From Parabacteroides sp900760525 (lineage in GTDB: Bacteria > Bacteroidota > Bacteroidia > Bacteroidales > Tannerellaceae), in contig NZ_CP187555.1 in assembly GCF_049860805.1 (NCBI RefSeq), positions 4,278,001 to 4,342,000 of the forward strand: a stretch of 64,000 bases of DNA, in the 5' to 3' direction. The notes below the pieces were generated by a model. It was given only the letters and a program-made list of their open reading frames with translations. It was not told the DNA's origin and did not search any database. This document shows, piece by piece, positions 9,510 to 16,388 of this stretch; position 1 is the first letter of the stretch; each line of letters starts with the position of its first letter. The translations under genes were made by a program, and so were the position numbers.

Positions 9510-11450
9510 TTACCACGTCTTCCTGTTCAATATGCGGACCGCGTTGAAGACCGCCAGCAGAGCGACACCGACATCTGCGAAGACCGCTCCCCATAGCGTG
9601 ACGTATCCCAATGCACCGGCCAACAATACAATCCCTTTTACACCCAGTGCCCCTATGATATTCTGACGGACAATCGTACGTGTCTTGCGACCGATGGCGA
9701 TAGCCGTTGCGACTTTGGACGGCTGGTCGTTCTGGATAACGATGTCGGCGCTTTCGATCGCCGCATCCGACCCAAGTCCGCCCATCGCAATCCCTACATG
9801 GCTTAGTGCCAATACCGGAGCATCGTTCATTCCGTCTCCGACAAAAGCTACGGATTTGCCCGGTTCTTCAACCATCTCCCGGATATGCGCCGCCTTATCC
9901 TCCGGCAACAGGTTCCCGTATGCATGGTCGATTCCTAAACGTTTGGCAAAAGACTCGACAATCTCTTTTTTGTCACCCGAAAGTAAACGGATATCCGTCA
10001 CCCCTAACTTTCTCAGTTTGGCAATCGCCTCCACGGCATCGTCTTTCAACGTATCGGACAATAGCAGATGGCCGGCATATTGTTTGCCGATGGCGCAGAT
10101 AACGACGGTCGCCACCTTGTCGGATAGCTCTTCAGGAATGGAAATCCCGCGCTCTTTCATCAGGCGGATATTCCCGACAAGCACTTCCTGTCCATCGATG
10201 ACAGCCTCCACGCCATGTCCGGCCAGTTCATGCATCTCCGAGATGTTTGCCGCATAGATATTTCGTTTCTTTGCGTAGCGGACGATCGCCTGCGCAATCG
10301 GGTGGGTACTTTTCTGTTCGACGGATAAAAGCAGGGCCAATAGTTTCGGACCGGGAATCCCGTGCGCCTGCATATCCGTCACATCAAAGCGTCCGGTGGT
10401 TAATGTCCCTGTTTTATCGAATGCAACGGTATTTATCCGTGTGATGGCATCCAGATAATTTCCACCCTTGAATAAGATGCCGGCACGTGAGGCCGCCCCG
10501 ATACCTCCGAAATATCCCAGCGGTACGCTGATTACCAAGGCGCATGGGCAGGATATAACCAAAAAGACCAATCCCCGGTACAACCAGTCATGGAAGACAT
10601 ATTGGAAAGACGGCACTATCAGACCGACAAGTGCCGGAACCGTTACGATCAGCAAAGCCAACACGATCACAGCCGGCGTATAGAACCGTGCGAACCGGCG
10701 GATGAACAGCTCGGCGGGAGCTTTACGTTCGGCAGCATCTTTCACCAACGCTAAAATGCGGGCTAATGCGCTCTGTTCATACGGGCGGTTCACTTCTATG
10801 CGGACGGCTTGTCCCAGTACGATCATTCCCGCCAGGACTTCATCCCCTTTCCGGAGGGTACGGGGCATGCTTTCGCCTGTCAGGGCGGAAGTGTCGAACG
10901 ACGCTTCGTTTTCCTGCAAAATCCCGTCGAGCGGTATGCGTCCGCCGGGCTTCACCTCGATCCGTTCACCTGTCTTCACCTCTTTCGGGGGGACGTTGAC
11001 ATATTTCCCTTCACGGAGTACATCCGTACGTTCGGGACGGACATCGAGCAAACGGCTGATATTTTGTGAAGCACGTTCGACGGCTCTGTTTTGCAACATT
11101 TCCCCAACCGTATAGAAAAGCATGACTGCCACTGCCTCCGGATATTCACCAATGCTGAAAGCACCGATCGAAGCAATCGACATCAATGAAAACTCGGTGA
11201 AGAAATCTTTTCGCAAAGCCTCGTGATAAGCCTCCCGCATGACAGGCAGCCCTACCGGGAGGAACCCTGCCAGATACCAGACGAGCTTGACCGCCGGGGA
11301 GAACCAGCTTTGTCCGGTATGGTCCAAGATCAGTCCCGCAATTAACAGAATGAAAGACAGGATTGGTAATGCTATCTCCCGACGTTTTTCTCCTTTATTG
11401 TGTCCGTGTCCACATCCGCATCCGGAATGGCAAGTTGTTTTTGCTTCCAT
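9510..11450 (-). CDS. Heavy-metal-translocating P1B-type ATPase (Zn/Cd/Pb class)
   Basis: Inner-membrane metal efflux pump of 646 residues. It has no N-terminal HMA domain but a short Cys/His-rich tail (CHSGCGCGHGH, residues 7-17) that could bind metal. Diagnostic motifs in order: TGES (actuator), SCPCALV (CPx metal site in a membrane helix), DKTGTLTTGR (phosphorylated Asp), STHPIAQAIV (HP motif), GDGMNDAPVLA (hinge). The CPC plus the closing helices suit ZntA/CadA-like Zn2+/Cd2+ export, but the metal is inferred. It lies 65 bp downstream of a Fur-family gene on the same strand, and a 15-bp palindrome shared with that gene's promoter lies in between. Confidence 0.93.
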   Translation of the reverse strand: MEAKTTCHSGCGCGHGHNKGEKRREIALPILSFILLIAGLILDHTGQSWFSPAVKLVWYLAGFLPVGLPVMREAYHEALRKDFFTEFSLMSIASIGAFSIGEYPEAVAVMLFYTVGEMLQNRAVERASQNISRLLDVRPERTDVLREGKYVNVPPKEVKTGERIEVKPGGRIPLDGILQENEASFDTSALTGESMPRTLRKGDEVLAGMIVLGQAVRIEVNRPYEQSALARILALVKDAAERKAPAELFIRRFARFYTPAVIVLALLIVTVPALVGLIVPSFQYVFHDWLYRGLVFLVISCPCALVISVPLGYFGGIGAASRAGILFKGGNYLDAITRINTVAFDKTGTLTTGRFDVTDMQAHGIPGPKLLALLLSVEQKSTHPIAQAIVRYAKKRNIYAANISEMHELAGHGVEAVIDGQEVLVGNIRLMKERGISIPEELSDKVATVVICAIGKQYAGHLLLSDTLKDDAVEAIAKLRKLGVTDIRLLSGDKKEIVESFAKRLGIDHAYGNLLPEDKAAHIREMVEEPGKSVAFVGDGMNDAPVLALSHVGIAMGGLGSDAAIESADIVIQNDQPSKVATAIAIGRKTRTIVRQNIIGALGVKGIVLLAGALGYVTLWGAVFADVGVALLAVFNAVRILNRKTW

Positions 11451-11498
11451 AAATCAATCTGTTTTTATTATTCCGATGCAAAGGTCCGAAGATACTTT

Positions 11499-11513
11499 TG
11501 CAACTCGATTGCA
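11499..11513. promoter_or_regulatory. Putative Fur-family operator upstream of the metal ATPase
   Basis: The 15-mer TGCAACTCGATTGCA closely matches TGCAACTGAGTTGCA at 11991-12005 upstream of the Fur-family gene. It lies just past that gene's stop, 49 bp before the ATPase start. The repeated palindrome in two regulatory positions suggests binding by the neighbouring repressor. Confidence 0.55.
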
Positions 11514-11515
11514 TT

Positions 11516-11944
11516 TTACGGATCCGTTGGCTTGCATGCCGGACAAATCCCTTTGACCGTATAGTTGATCGTATCTATAATAAAGCCTTCGGGCAACTGT
11601 ACGACCGGGATTTTGATATTGTCCATACAATAGGTTTTATGGCAAACTTCGCAGAAAAAATGAATATGCCTGTTTTCTATAAAGCAGGTTTCAGTGTCGC
11701 TCCGGCAGATTTCATATTTCATCGACCCGCTTCCGTCCTCGAAGGCATGGACGGCGTGATGCTTCAACAGGATCGCCAGAGAGCGGGAAATAGTCGATTT
11801 GTCCAATGTCTCCAGTTGCGCCTCCAGTTCGAGCAAGGAAATAGGATGCGTCTGTTCCGACAATTTCTGCAATATAAGAATCCGGGCGGCTGTAGGGCGT
11901 ATACCTTTATCTTTGAGCTTCTCTTCGCATTGTTTTGTTGACAT
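11516..11944 (-). CDS. Fur-family metal-responsive transcriptional regulator
   Basis: A 142-residue Fur/Zur/PerR-type repressor. I chose the ATG at 11944 over the upstream GTG at 11968 because the protein then begins at the usual N-terminal helix (STKQCEEKLKDKGIRPTAAR). A winged-helix DNA-binding half (DKSTISRSLAILLKHHAV) is followed by the metal/dimer half: HIHFFCEVCHKTYCMDN carries the His cluster and CxxC, and ICPACKP gives the second structural-zinc CxxC. Directly upstream of the P-type ATPase on the same strand, it probably controls that gene and itself through the shared palindrome. Whether it senses zinc, iron or peroxide is not decidable here; Zur-like is my leading guess. Confidence 0.88.
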   Translation of the reverse strand: MSTKQCEEKLKDKGIRPTAARILILQKLSEQTHPISLLELEAQLETLDKSTISRSLAILLKHHAVHAFEDGSGSMKYEICRSDTETCFIENRHIHFFCEVCHKTYCMDNIKIPVVQLPEGFIIDTINYTVKGICPACKPTDP

Positions 11945-11981
11945 GATTCCAATCTTTTTTCTCGACACGGTAAAAATACAA

Positions 11982-11989
11982 CAAAATTA
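11982..11989 (-). promoter_or_regulatory. Candidate -7 box for the Fur-family gene
   Basis: Read on the minus strand this is TAATTTTG, matching the Bacteroidetes -7 consensus TAnnTTTG, 37 bp before the chosen start. The adjacent palindrome at 11991-12005 would place a repressor over the spacer. No good -33 TTTG at consensus distance was found. Confidence 0.35.
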
Positions 11990-11990
11990 A

Positions 11991-12005
11991 TGCAACTGAG
12001 TTGCA
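11991..12005. promoter_or_regulatory. Putative Fur-family operator, autoregulatory site
   Basis: TGCAACTGAGTTGCA is a 6-3-6 inverted repeat next to the candidate -7 box of the Fur-family gene. It shares the frame TGCAACT...TTGCA with the site before the ATPase. It also lies 48 bp upstream of the divergent ECF sigma gene, so it could affect both directions. Confidence 0.55.
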
Positions 12006-12053
12006 AACTTTTATTTTGATTATTCTGATATTTTTCGCTACTTCGCATTTGTT

Positions 12054-12608
12054 ATGGAATTACCAGAGGAGCAAAATAGATTAAAGGAGATCGCATCTGG
12101 AAATGTGGCAGCTTTCGAGCGCTTGTTTTTCCTGTACCAACCTCGGTTGGTAAATTTCCTTATCGGTCTGACGCACGATAAGGAGGTCAGCCGTGATATG
12201 GCCCAGGATCTGTTTCTCTCGTTGTGGAAAGACCGCGAAAAACTTAAAAATGTCCGTTCTTTTTCCTCTTATCTTTTCCAGATGGCGCGTTTTACCGTGT
12301 ACGATTATTTCGACCGTCTCATTGTTTCGGAAAAATATACGAACGAATACCTACAGGAAACTTCCCCGGCCGAATCAGAGGAAGAAGCCTTGTTCGTTCG
12401 CGAACTGCAATCGATCATCAACCGTACGGTCGATCAAATGTCTCCTCAGCGGAGCAAAATCTACCGGATGAGCCGCGAAGAAGGTTTGTCAAATGATGAA
12501 ATCGCCACGCGCCTCGATATCAGTAAACGGACGGTGGAAAACCATCTGACCGCCGCCCTTGCCATTCTTCGCAAAGTCATTTATCTTTTCTTTGTTATGA
12601 ATCTGTAA
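12054..12608 (+). CDS. ECF-type RNA polymerase sigma factor (probable PUL2 regulator)
   Basis: A 184-residue ECF sigma factor. Region 2 is visible at about residues 15-85 (AFERLFFLYQPRLVNFLIGL, DMAQDLFLSLW) and region 4 at about 125-175 (LSNDEIATRLDISKRTVENH helix-turn-helix). FecR normally follows such genes immediately. Here the next FecR is 2.6 kb away, behind a dispersed repeat, an IS110 element and other noncoding DNA, yet that FecR has no other sigma partner in the window. I infer an original sigma/anti-sigma pair split by insertions. Confidence 0.88.
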   Translation: MELPEEQNRLKEIASGNVAAFERLFFLYQPRLVNFLIGLTHDKEVSRDMAQDLFLSLWKDREKLKNVRSFSSYLFQMARFTVYDYFDRLIVSEKYTNEYLQETSPAESEEEALFVRELQSIINRTVDQMSPQRSKIYRMSREEGLSNDEIATRLDISKRTVENHLTAALAILRKVIYLFFVMNL

Positions 12609-12615
12609 TTTTGAT

Positions 12616-12806
12616 ATGTTAAATTGTACAAGAACTCCCCTAAAAATGGGGATGTCTATATCTTGTTATTATTCAGATGTTTGTGATATTTCGAGTTTCT
12701 TAAAAAATATTACCCGCAAGGGTATTTTGAAATATATAGGGTATAAAACCCGATTTTATGCGCTACTATTTCGATTTAGACCAACGGGTATTCCTGAAAA
12801 CTGTAC
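12616..12806 (+). repeat. Dispersed ~200-bp repeat, copy A (interrupted by IS110)
   Basis: This segment matches 50915-51108 from end to end, weakly at the left and strongly at the right (shared runs include TTTCTTAAAAAATATTACCC and CCAACGGGTATT). It starts 8 bp after the ECF stop. Each copy forms small hairpins around TACCC-GCAR-GGGTA. A 72-codon frame spans this copy, but copy B has stops in that frame, so the repeat is noncoding. The match to copy B resumes for about 10 bp at 14111-14120, beyond the IS110. Confidence 0.7.
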
Positions 12807-12854
12807 TCTAAGTTTGCGTAAAGCAAGAAGCTGAGGTTAATTTATATCTTTGTT

Positions 12855-13048
12855 GTATGAAGAAACTAAATTAACCGACTAACGGAAGTACACTAATGGA
12901 AAACGATAGTCTTTAAAGACTAGTTATTGTAACAGACTTCCGTTAGTCAAGCAGGCAAAGACTAAATAGATTATTGATATATAATAGGATATCATTTAGA
13001 GTAGTAGCCCATTCCTGCTTTCGGTTAATCCAAAAACAATATAAAGGT
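12855..13048 (+). ncRNA. Candidate IS110 bridge RNA (seekRNA)
   Basis: Two consecutive stem-loops precede the transposase. Loop 1: 13-bp perfect arms 12877-12889 and 12936-12948, with an inner palindrome TAGTCTTTAAAGACTA (12907-12922). Loop 2: AAGCAGG/CCTGCTT (12949-12955, 13014-13020) with an inner CTAAAT/ATTTAG pair enclosing a 26-nt loop (12968-12993). Known IS110 bridge RNAs have a target-binding and a donor-binding internal loop in this position. The -7-like TATCTTTG at 12845-12852 could start the transcript. Structure is read from sequence; function is by analogy. Confidence 0.55.
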
Positions 13049-14047
13049 ATGAATAAATTATTTATCGGGATTGATTTCTCCAAGAAAAAAGTAGATGTAA
13101 GTGTGATAGAGAAAGAAAACATATCTTCAGGTGTCCACCGTGAGTTCAGTAATGATGTTGCCGGACATGAGAGTCTGTTGGCATGGCTTTGTGATAGCTA
13201 TCCGCAGACAGGCAAAGATCAGATGCTCTTTTGCGGTGAGAACACGGGACTTTACAGCGTTTGTTTGAGTAACACTCTCGCGCACGAGGGTTATACACTG
13301 TGGCTGGAACATCCTTACAGGATCAAACACAGCAGCGGCATGCAACGCGGGAAAAACGATAAATTGGATTCATTGCTGATCGCACAATACGCTTGCCGTT
13401 TCGAGGATATGGCCAAGGTCTATACCCCCAATACGGAAACCATCCGGGCGCTGCACTCATTTTTCACATTCCGTGATTTATTGGTGAAAATGAAAAATGA
13501 AGCATTGGTACATGCCAAAGAACTCCATTCGGTCCTAAAAGGGAATCACGCAACAGATTACATATATCAACATAGCCTGACACAAGTGGATAACTTGAAC
13601 CGTGAAATAAAAGATGTGGAAAAGGAAATAATGGATCTGATCAACAGTGAAGAGGAGATCAAAAACAATTATGAGCGTATTACATCCATCAAAGGCGTGG
13701 CTTTTGTCAACGCCCTTGCTTTGATCGTTTATACCGAAAACTTCACCTGTTTTGACGATCCGCGCAAGCTGGCCTGCTATGCGGGAGTGGTACCGTTCCA
13801 ACGAACCTCCGGCTCCAGTGTCAAAAGCAATGCCAAGACAAGTGGATTTGCCAATAAAAAACTAAACACGCTACTCACCCAAGCGGCACGAACCGCTGCC
13901 ATACATGATCCAATATTAAGAGAATATTACAGGCGCAAAAGAGAAGAGGGGAAGCATCATAATTTAGTTATAAACAATATTAGAAACAAACTGATACATC
14001 GAATCTGTGCATTGGTCAGGAACCAAACTTTCGACCAAACGGCTTAG
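13049..14047 (+). CDS. IS110-family transposase (DEDD plus Transposase_20 domains)
   Basis: An intact 332-residue transposase/recombinase. I chose the ATG at 13049 (MNKLFIGIDFSKKK, preceded by AAAGG); the upstream in-frame TTG at 12974 lies within the putative bridge RNA. The N-terminal RuvC-like DEDD site is complete: D9 (GIDFS), E64 (CGENTG), D104 and D107 (NDKLDS). A coiled-coil linker (about 175-205) leads to the C-terminal Transposase_20 domain (ITSIKGVAFVNALALI, YAGVVPFQRTSGSS) with its catalytic-serine segment near residues 254-257. No frameshift or stop is seen, so the element may be active. Confidence 0.95.
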   Translation: MNKLFIGIDFSKKKVDVSVIEKENISSGVHREFSNDVAGHESLLAWLCDSYPQTGKDQMLFCGENTGLYSVCLSNTLAHEGYTLWLEHPYRIKHSSGMQRGKNDKLDSLLIAQYACRFEDMAKVYTPNTETIRALHSFFTFRDLLVKMKNEALVHAKELHSVLKGNHATDYIYQHSLTQVDNLNREIKDVEKEIMDLINSEEEIKNNYERITSIKGVAFVNALALIVYTENFTCFDDPRKLACYAGVVPFQRTSGSSVKSNAKTSGFANKKLNTLLTQAARTAAIHDPILREYYRRKREEGKHHNLVINNIRNKLIHRICALVRNQTFDQTA

Positions 14048-14164
14048 ATTTTTGCAATATTCTTAATTTGTTTTAAAATCTTTCCGTTTATTTGGTTGGG
14101 AACATAGATTACAATAAGCCGGGGATGACACTAAGCTTCGTTTTAAGGAAGATGTGAACCTTCC

Positions 14165-14335
14165 AAATGATGATTTATTGGTATATTTAAGGTGTCGCCG
14201 TAGGGGCGGGTTCTAAACCCGCCCGATTGCAACATGTATATTTGTCGATATCGGGCAGGTTTAGAACCTACCCCTACAGAACGACAATCATTTCGGACAA
14301 CGATCTCATTCCATCACATCGATAAATCATCATTT
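14165..14335. repeat. REP-like composite inverted-repeat element
   Basis: Outer 14-bp perfect inverted ends AAATGATGATTTAT (14165-14178) and its complement (14322-14335). Inside are two 28-nt arms (14200-14227 and 14250-14277) pairing with two mismatches. Each arm is itself a hairpin built on GGGCGGGTTCTAAACCCGCC. Its outer ends recur at 40183-40387 around a different core. Confidence 0.75.
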
Positions 14336-14562
14336 ATGGTTCAAATATGTCAAAAGATGACTTTCTTTTATCCTCACATTCAATAATTAGCAGATATAAC
14401 CGGAACAATATTGCTTTTTGATTATTATTTGCTATTTTTGTCATTGGGAAAAAGAGAATGCCAAGCGGGCAACTCTTGATTGTAGGAAAATGATTTATAT
14501 ATTCGAAGAGATAAACTGCAACACTTATTTTCATATTGAATGTATAAAGAAGGTTCTGCAAA

Positions 14563-14705
14563 CCCTTTACATATAAAATGGTTATATCTGTATATTTAAA
14601 ATATGCAGATTTGTATCTATATAAGTAAAGGGGGCGCGGGGCTGACTTTATAATGTGAAGGGCTGTTGCAGGCCTATCTTTTCGTAAAGTTCAGTTCCTG
14701 CGCCC
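14563..14705. other. Double nested inverted repeat; possible structured RNA
   Basis: Left part: CCCTTTAC (14563-14570) pairs with GTAAAGGG (14625-14632) around a perfect inner hairpin (14586-14610, ATCTG...CAGAT). Right part: GGGCGC (14632-14637) pairs with GCGCCC (14700-14705), continuing with CTGA/TCAG and CTTTA/TAAAG toward a GGGC/GCCT inner hairpin. The two share a base at 14632. Function unknown. Confidence 0.45.
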
Positions 14706-14807
14706 TTCCTGTATATATACATCAAGTGTGCAAGCGATACTTTTCTTATAAAACCACTCCTAAACGGCTTCCCTTTTCTAAATCTCTCATCAATTTATTT
14801 TCATAGT

Positions 14808-15149
14808 ATGAAAGTGACTAAAATGACATTACAGCAATATCGGGAAGTCTTGGATGTGTATGGGACCTATTTTCTGGACGATATGAAACAACTGAAAGTC
14901 GATTATGCAAAAGATCGGTTGCTTGTAAATGGAAGCATAATGCGCTATACAGATATTACCGGAATGGCGGTCATTAATAATAAATATCTGGTCGTCGAGG
15001 TTAATCATGCCGATTTGTTTCTTTTGCCGCTTCGCCGTGATGTCCGTTATCGTGTGTTTCGCTCCCCGAAATCTGCAATACTAAATAAGATTGCCTATCT
15101 GTTTATTTTATGTCAAAAAATAATGATCTGTAAATCAAGTGTATGCTGA
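14808..15149 (+). CDS. Small protein of unknown function
   Basis: An ATG-started frame of 113 codons between the IS110 region and the FecR gene. I do not recognise it. The central part (YTDITGMAVINNKYLVVEVN, then FLLPLRRDVRYRVF) alternates like a PH or YcxB-type beta fold, suggesting a fragment or small relative of such a domain. The last 25 residues are basic and hydrophobic and may be read-through beyond a decayed end. No signal peptide. It could be a genuine small gene or a remnant. Confidence 0.35.
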   Translation: MKVTKMTLQQYREVLDVYGTYFLDDMKQLKVDYAKDRLLVNGSIMRYTDITGMAVINNKYLVVEVNHADLFLLPLRRDVRYRVFRSPKSAILNKIAYLFILCQKIMICKSSVC

Positions 15150-15236
15150 TGATTCTACAAAATACTGAAAAAAAGTGCATATAAGGTTGTGTGTATTTCC
15201 ATAGTAAGCCGACTCCATTATAAAGCACGGGATTTT

Positions 15237-16232
15237 ATGGAAAACGACAACAATATAAAACGAATCATACAACTTTATTTCGGAAAGCATTTCTCCCGTT
15301 CGGGGCGTGTCCTGTTTGGACGCTGGCTGCGGGCGGAGGACGGGACTTCCGAAAAGACGGATATATTGCAAACCTTTTGGGAACATTCGCCGGCAGAGGC
15401 GACTGCCGAAACCCGCGAAGACTGGGATGCTTTACAGAAGCATTTACAGGTTGAACCGGTTCGCCGGAATTCCGTCCCGATGTATCGCGGGTGGATCAAA
15501 TATGCGGCGGTAATCGCATTGATGCTATTGACAGGGGCGGCGACTTTTTTCGTTACGGACCGCCTGAAACCCGCCCGACATGTAGAGATGGCGGAGTTGT
15601 TCGTCCCTTATGGCGAGAGCCGGCAGGTTCTTTTGCCGGACGGTTCGCAGGTATGGGTAGATGCCGGTTCGTTGCTCGTTTATCCGAAAGATTTTACGGA
15701 TACGGAAACGCGTACGGTTTACCTGACAGGCGAGGCCTCTTTCACGGTCCGGAAAAACAAGGAAAAGCCTTTTATCGTGAAGACGACCTATCTGGATGTA
15801 CAGGCTTTGGGTACGGTATTTACGGTTACTTCTTATCCAAGCGATTTCTGTACGAGCACGATCCTGGAAGAGGGGAGCGTCAAAGTGGATGTGAAAGCGG
15901 ATGAACACCAACCTGCTATCCTGAAGCCGAACGAACGTCTGGTTTATTCGCATACGGCGCATACGGTAATGGTCCGGCCGGTCGATGCTTTACTCTATAA
16001 GATGGAGCGTAGTGGTTACCTGATTTACGAGAATGTCTCTTTCAGTCATCTGATGGCTTCGTTGGAACGGAAGTTTAACGTGACGATCCATTATAATTCC
16101 CAAAAATATGCGGACGAGTATTACAATGTCAAGTTCGCCCCGCATGAAACTCTGGAGGATGTGCTGACTGTTTTGCAGCAGTTGATCGGCATTCATTTTA
16201 AGATAAAGGAAAATGTTGTATTTATAAATTAA
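15237..16232 (+). CDS. FecR-family anti-sigma factor (PUL2)
   Basis: A 331-residue anti-sigma factor. I chose the ATG at 15237 (MENDNNIKRIIQLYFGKHFS); an upstream in-frame ATG at 15189 adds a poor leader. Cytoplasmic domain to about residue 85, one membrane helix (about 88-108, YAAVIALMLLTGAATFFV), periplasmic FecR domain (YGESRQVLLPDGSQVWVDAG, VYLTGEASFTV), and a DUF4974-type C-terminus (SHLMASLERKFNVTIHYN). GC content is clearly higher than in the SusC/SusD genes that follow. Its probable ECF partner is at 12054, now separated by mobile and repeat DNA. Confidence 0.88.
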   Translation: MENDNNIKRIIQLYFGKHFSRSGRVLFGRWLRAEDGTSEKTDILQTFWEHSPAEATAETREDWDALQKHLQVEPVRRNSVPMYRGWIKYAAVIALMLLTGAATFFVTDRLKPARHVEMAELFVPYGESRQVLLPDGSQVWVDAGSLLVYPKDFTDTETRTVYLTGEASFTVRKNKEKPFIVKTTYLDVQALGTVFTVTSYPSDFCTSTILEEGSVKVDVKADEHQPAILKPNERLVYSHTAHTVMVRPVDALLYKMERSGYLIYENVSFSHLMASLERKFNVTIHYNSQKYADEYYNVKFAPHETLEDVLTVLQQLIGIHFKIKENVVFIN

Positions 16233-16388
16233 AGATAGAGGAGAGAAACAGGATGAACAAAAGAAAACCGGAAAGAACGAAAGTGCGAAAATCCCTCTTT
16301 CCGGCGTTTGAAACCGAATTGTGACTTTTTAGGGCTCAACGTAAAACGTTGAAAATAATTAATATTCAATTTTCAAACATACAAATAT

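Larger units (their letters stand above)
12807..14110 (+). mobile_element. IS110-family insertion sequence (boundaries estimated)
   Basis: About 1.3 kb with a transposase gene, a roughly 190-nt upstream noncoding segment bearing two large stem-loops, and little DNA after the gene, the arrangement of the IS110 group as opposed to IS1111. IS110 elements usually lack terminal inverted repeats and long target duplications, so ends cannot be read directly. I place them where similarity to the uninterrupted repeat copy B stops (12806) and resumes (about 14111). Error of 10-40 bp on either side is likely. Confidence 0.55.
14048..14807. other. 760-bp AT-rich intergenic segment holding repeat and RNA-like structures
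   Basis: No convincing gene lies here; a 75-codon minus-strand frame (14334-14561) has no family resemblance. The segment holds the likely right end of the IS110 (to about 14110), a REP-like composite element (14165-14335), about 225 bp of featureless AT-rich DNA, a nested palindrome (14563-14632) and a GC-rich foldable segment (14632-14705) about 100 bp before the small ORF at 14808. Confidence 0.6.

Noticed and set aside
12616..12834. 72-codon frame in repeat copy A
   Set aside because: The homologous frame in copy B at 50915 contains stops, and differences do not favour synonymous sites.
12974..13048. Upstream start of the IS110 transposase at the TTG (12974)
   Set aside because: It would translate the putative bridge-RNA loop; the ATG at 13049 begins directly at the conserved FIGIDFS segment with an AAAGG upstream.
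14334..14561. 75-codon minus-strand frame in the AT-rich gap
   Set aside because: No family resemblance, no supported start, and position between a repeat and structured DNA.
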